DNA of 29,852 nucleotides from Intoshia linei. Its lineage: Eukaryota > Orthonectida > Rhopaluridae. The DNA lies in NCBI GenBank assembly GCA_001642005.1, contig LWCA01000377.1, positions 1 through 29,852 on the forward strand, given 5' to 3'. Shown here piece by piece: positions 29,334 to 29,852 of this stretch (the first letter of the stretch is position 1; each line of letters starts with the position of its first letter). The notes under the pieces are model-generated. The model saw only the letters and a list, made by a program, of their open reading frames with translations, ran no database searches and had not been told where the DNA came from. Position numbers and translations under genes: made by a program.

Positions 29334-29852
29334 GTAATATTTTCCATATATTTGTAGTAGTGAGATAAAGTAACTCTAAAACATACATTGTTAATCATAT
29401 TAAAAAATTTAAACCAAACCATACACGTTAGTGTCGTTAATCCTCTAAATTTTTCCAAAATAGTGTTTAACTGGGGCGAATCTGACTTAATAATCTGAAT
29501 AGAAAAATATTAAAAATTTTTTTTTAATAAAGCCAATTTTTACCAAAGTGTGAAAGCAATTTTTCTCCACAAACAAAGCAGAAATTTCAGTTTTTGTATA
29601 AAAAATTAAGAAAAACATAAAAATAAACTTAAATATAGTTATTTTTTGTTAATTACTTAATTGATCAACGCACATTCGTTAAGCAGCCATTTTCAAAATT
29701 AGTCATCAGATTGTCATTTGTTTTTAAAATTACACTTAATCTACTGGGTATGTTTTTAAAGATCAAATAGTATATTTGCCTATAGATGTATTTTTATACG
29801 CTGATCACGATTATGTATACATTATATGTTTTAATTAAGATTTTCTTCGCCT
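29334..29852. other. Intron tail of the unrecognised gene, AT-rich
   Basis: It begins with donor GTAATA at 29334. No exon is certain. A TTTGCCTATAG acceptor near 29785 is followed by sequence open in two frames, but neither is convincing. Confidence 0.35.

Noticed and set aside
1-29852. Prokaryotic features (CRISPR, operons, tRNA, rRNA)
   Set aside because: I saw no spaced repeat array with unique spacers, no ribosome-binding sites, and no tRNA or rRNA sequence. Split genes show this is eukaryotic nuclear DNA.

Overview
The window reads as nuclear DNA from an animal with a very AT-rich genome (I estimate roughly three quarters A+T by eye). Genes are split by spliceosomal introns, mostly GT..TTTAG. 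Many introns are only 34-58 bp long, and the rest of the space is filled with hAT and Tc1/mariner-type DNA transposon debris. Fast-evolving proteins plus such short introns suggest a derived invertebrate; orthonectids or flatworms would fit, but I cannot decide this from the sequence. Most genes become visible only after joining exons across frames.

Layout. 3-258: frameshifted Tc1/mariner transposase end. 489-4558 (+): 5'-truncated WD-repeat-like gene whose introns hold a complete 746-bp hAT-type element and a striking array of TGTCAGTA / TACTGACA octamers arranged as an inverted structure. 4562-4921 (-): CDC26 (APC/C subunit), tail to tail with the previous gene. 5940-8795 (+): an 11-exon DDX5/DDX17-type DEAD-box helicase with five introns of 36-39 bp and a long imperfect hairpin in its 398-bp intron. 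9493-10578 (-): a 7-exon AGPAT (lysophosphatidic acid acyltransferase). 10806-11555 (-): a four-span TMEM179-like membrane protein just upstream of AGPAT on the same strand. 11556-15976: 4.4 kb without a firm gene, holding dispersed repeats, a degenerate tandem array and a hAT transposase C-terminus. 15977-18159 (+): a 7-exon RRP36 (rRNA processing). 18395-18520 (-): a weak coding signal. 18610-19137 (+): an intronless SR-protein copy broken by two stops. 19345-22857 (+): a 6-exon glutamine synthetase whose second intron carries one hAT element nested inside another. 22978-23332 (+): a two-exon 98-aa protein, perhaps SAM-like. 23333-26433: repeats, including a 669-bp hAT MITE with a perfect 8-bp target duplication. 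26434 to beyond 29333 (+): the first five exons of an unrecognised gene that leaves the window.

The genes are unrelated housekeeping functions (cell cycle, RNA helicase, phospholipid synthesis, ribosome biogenesis, nitrogen metabolism). I see no gene cluster with a shared pathway. The most notable material is structural: micro-introns, nested hAT insertions, the octamer fold-back array, and the hairpin inside the helicase intron.
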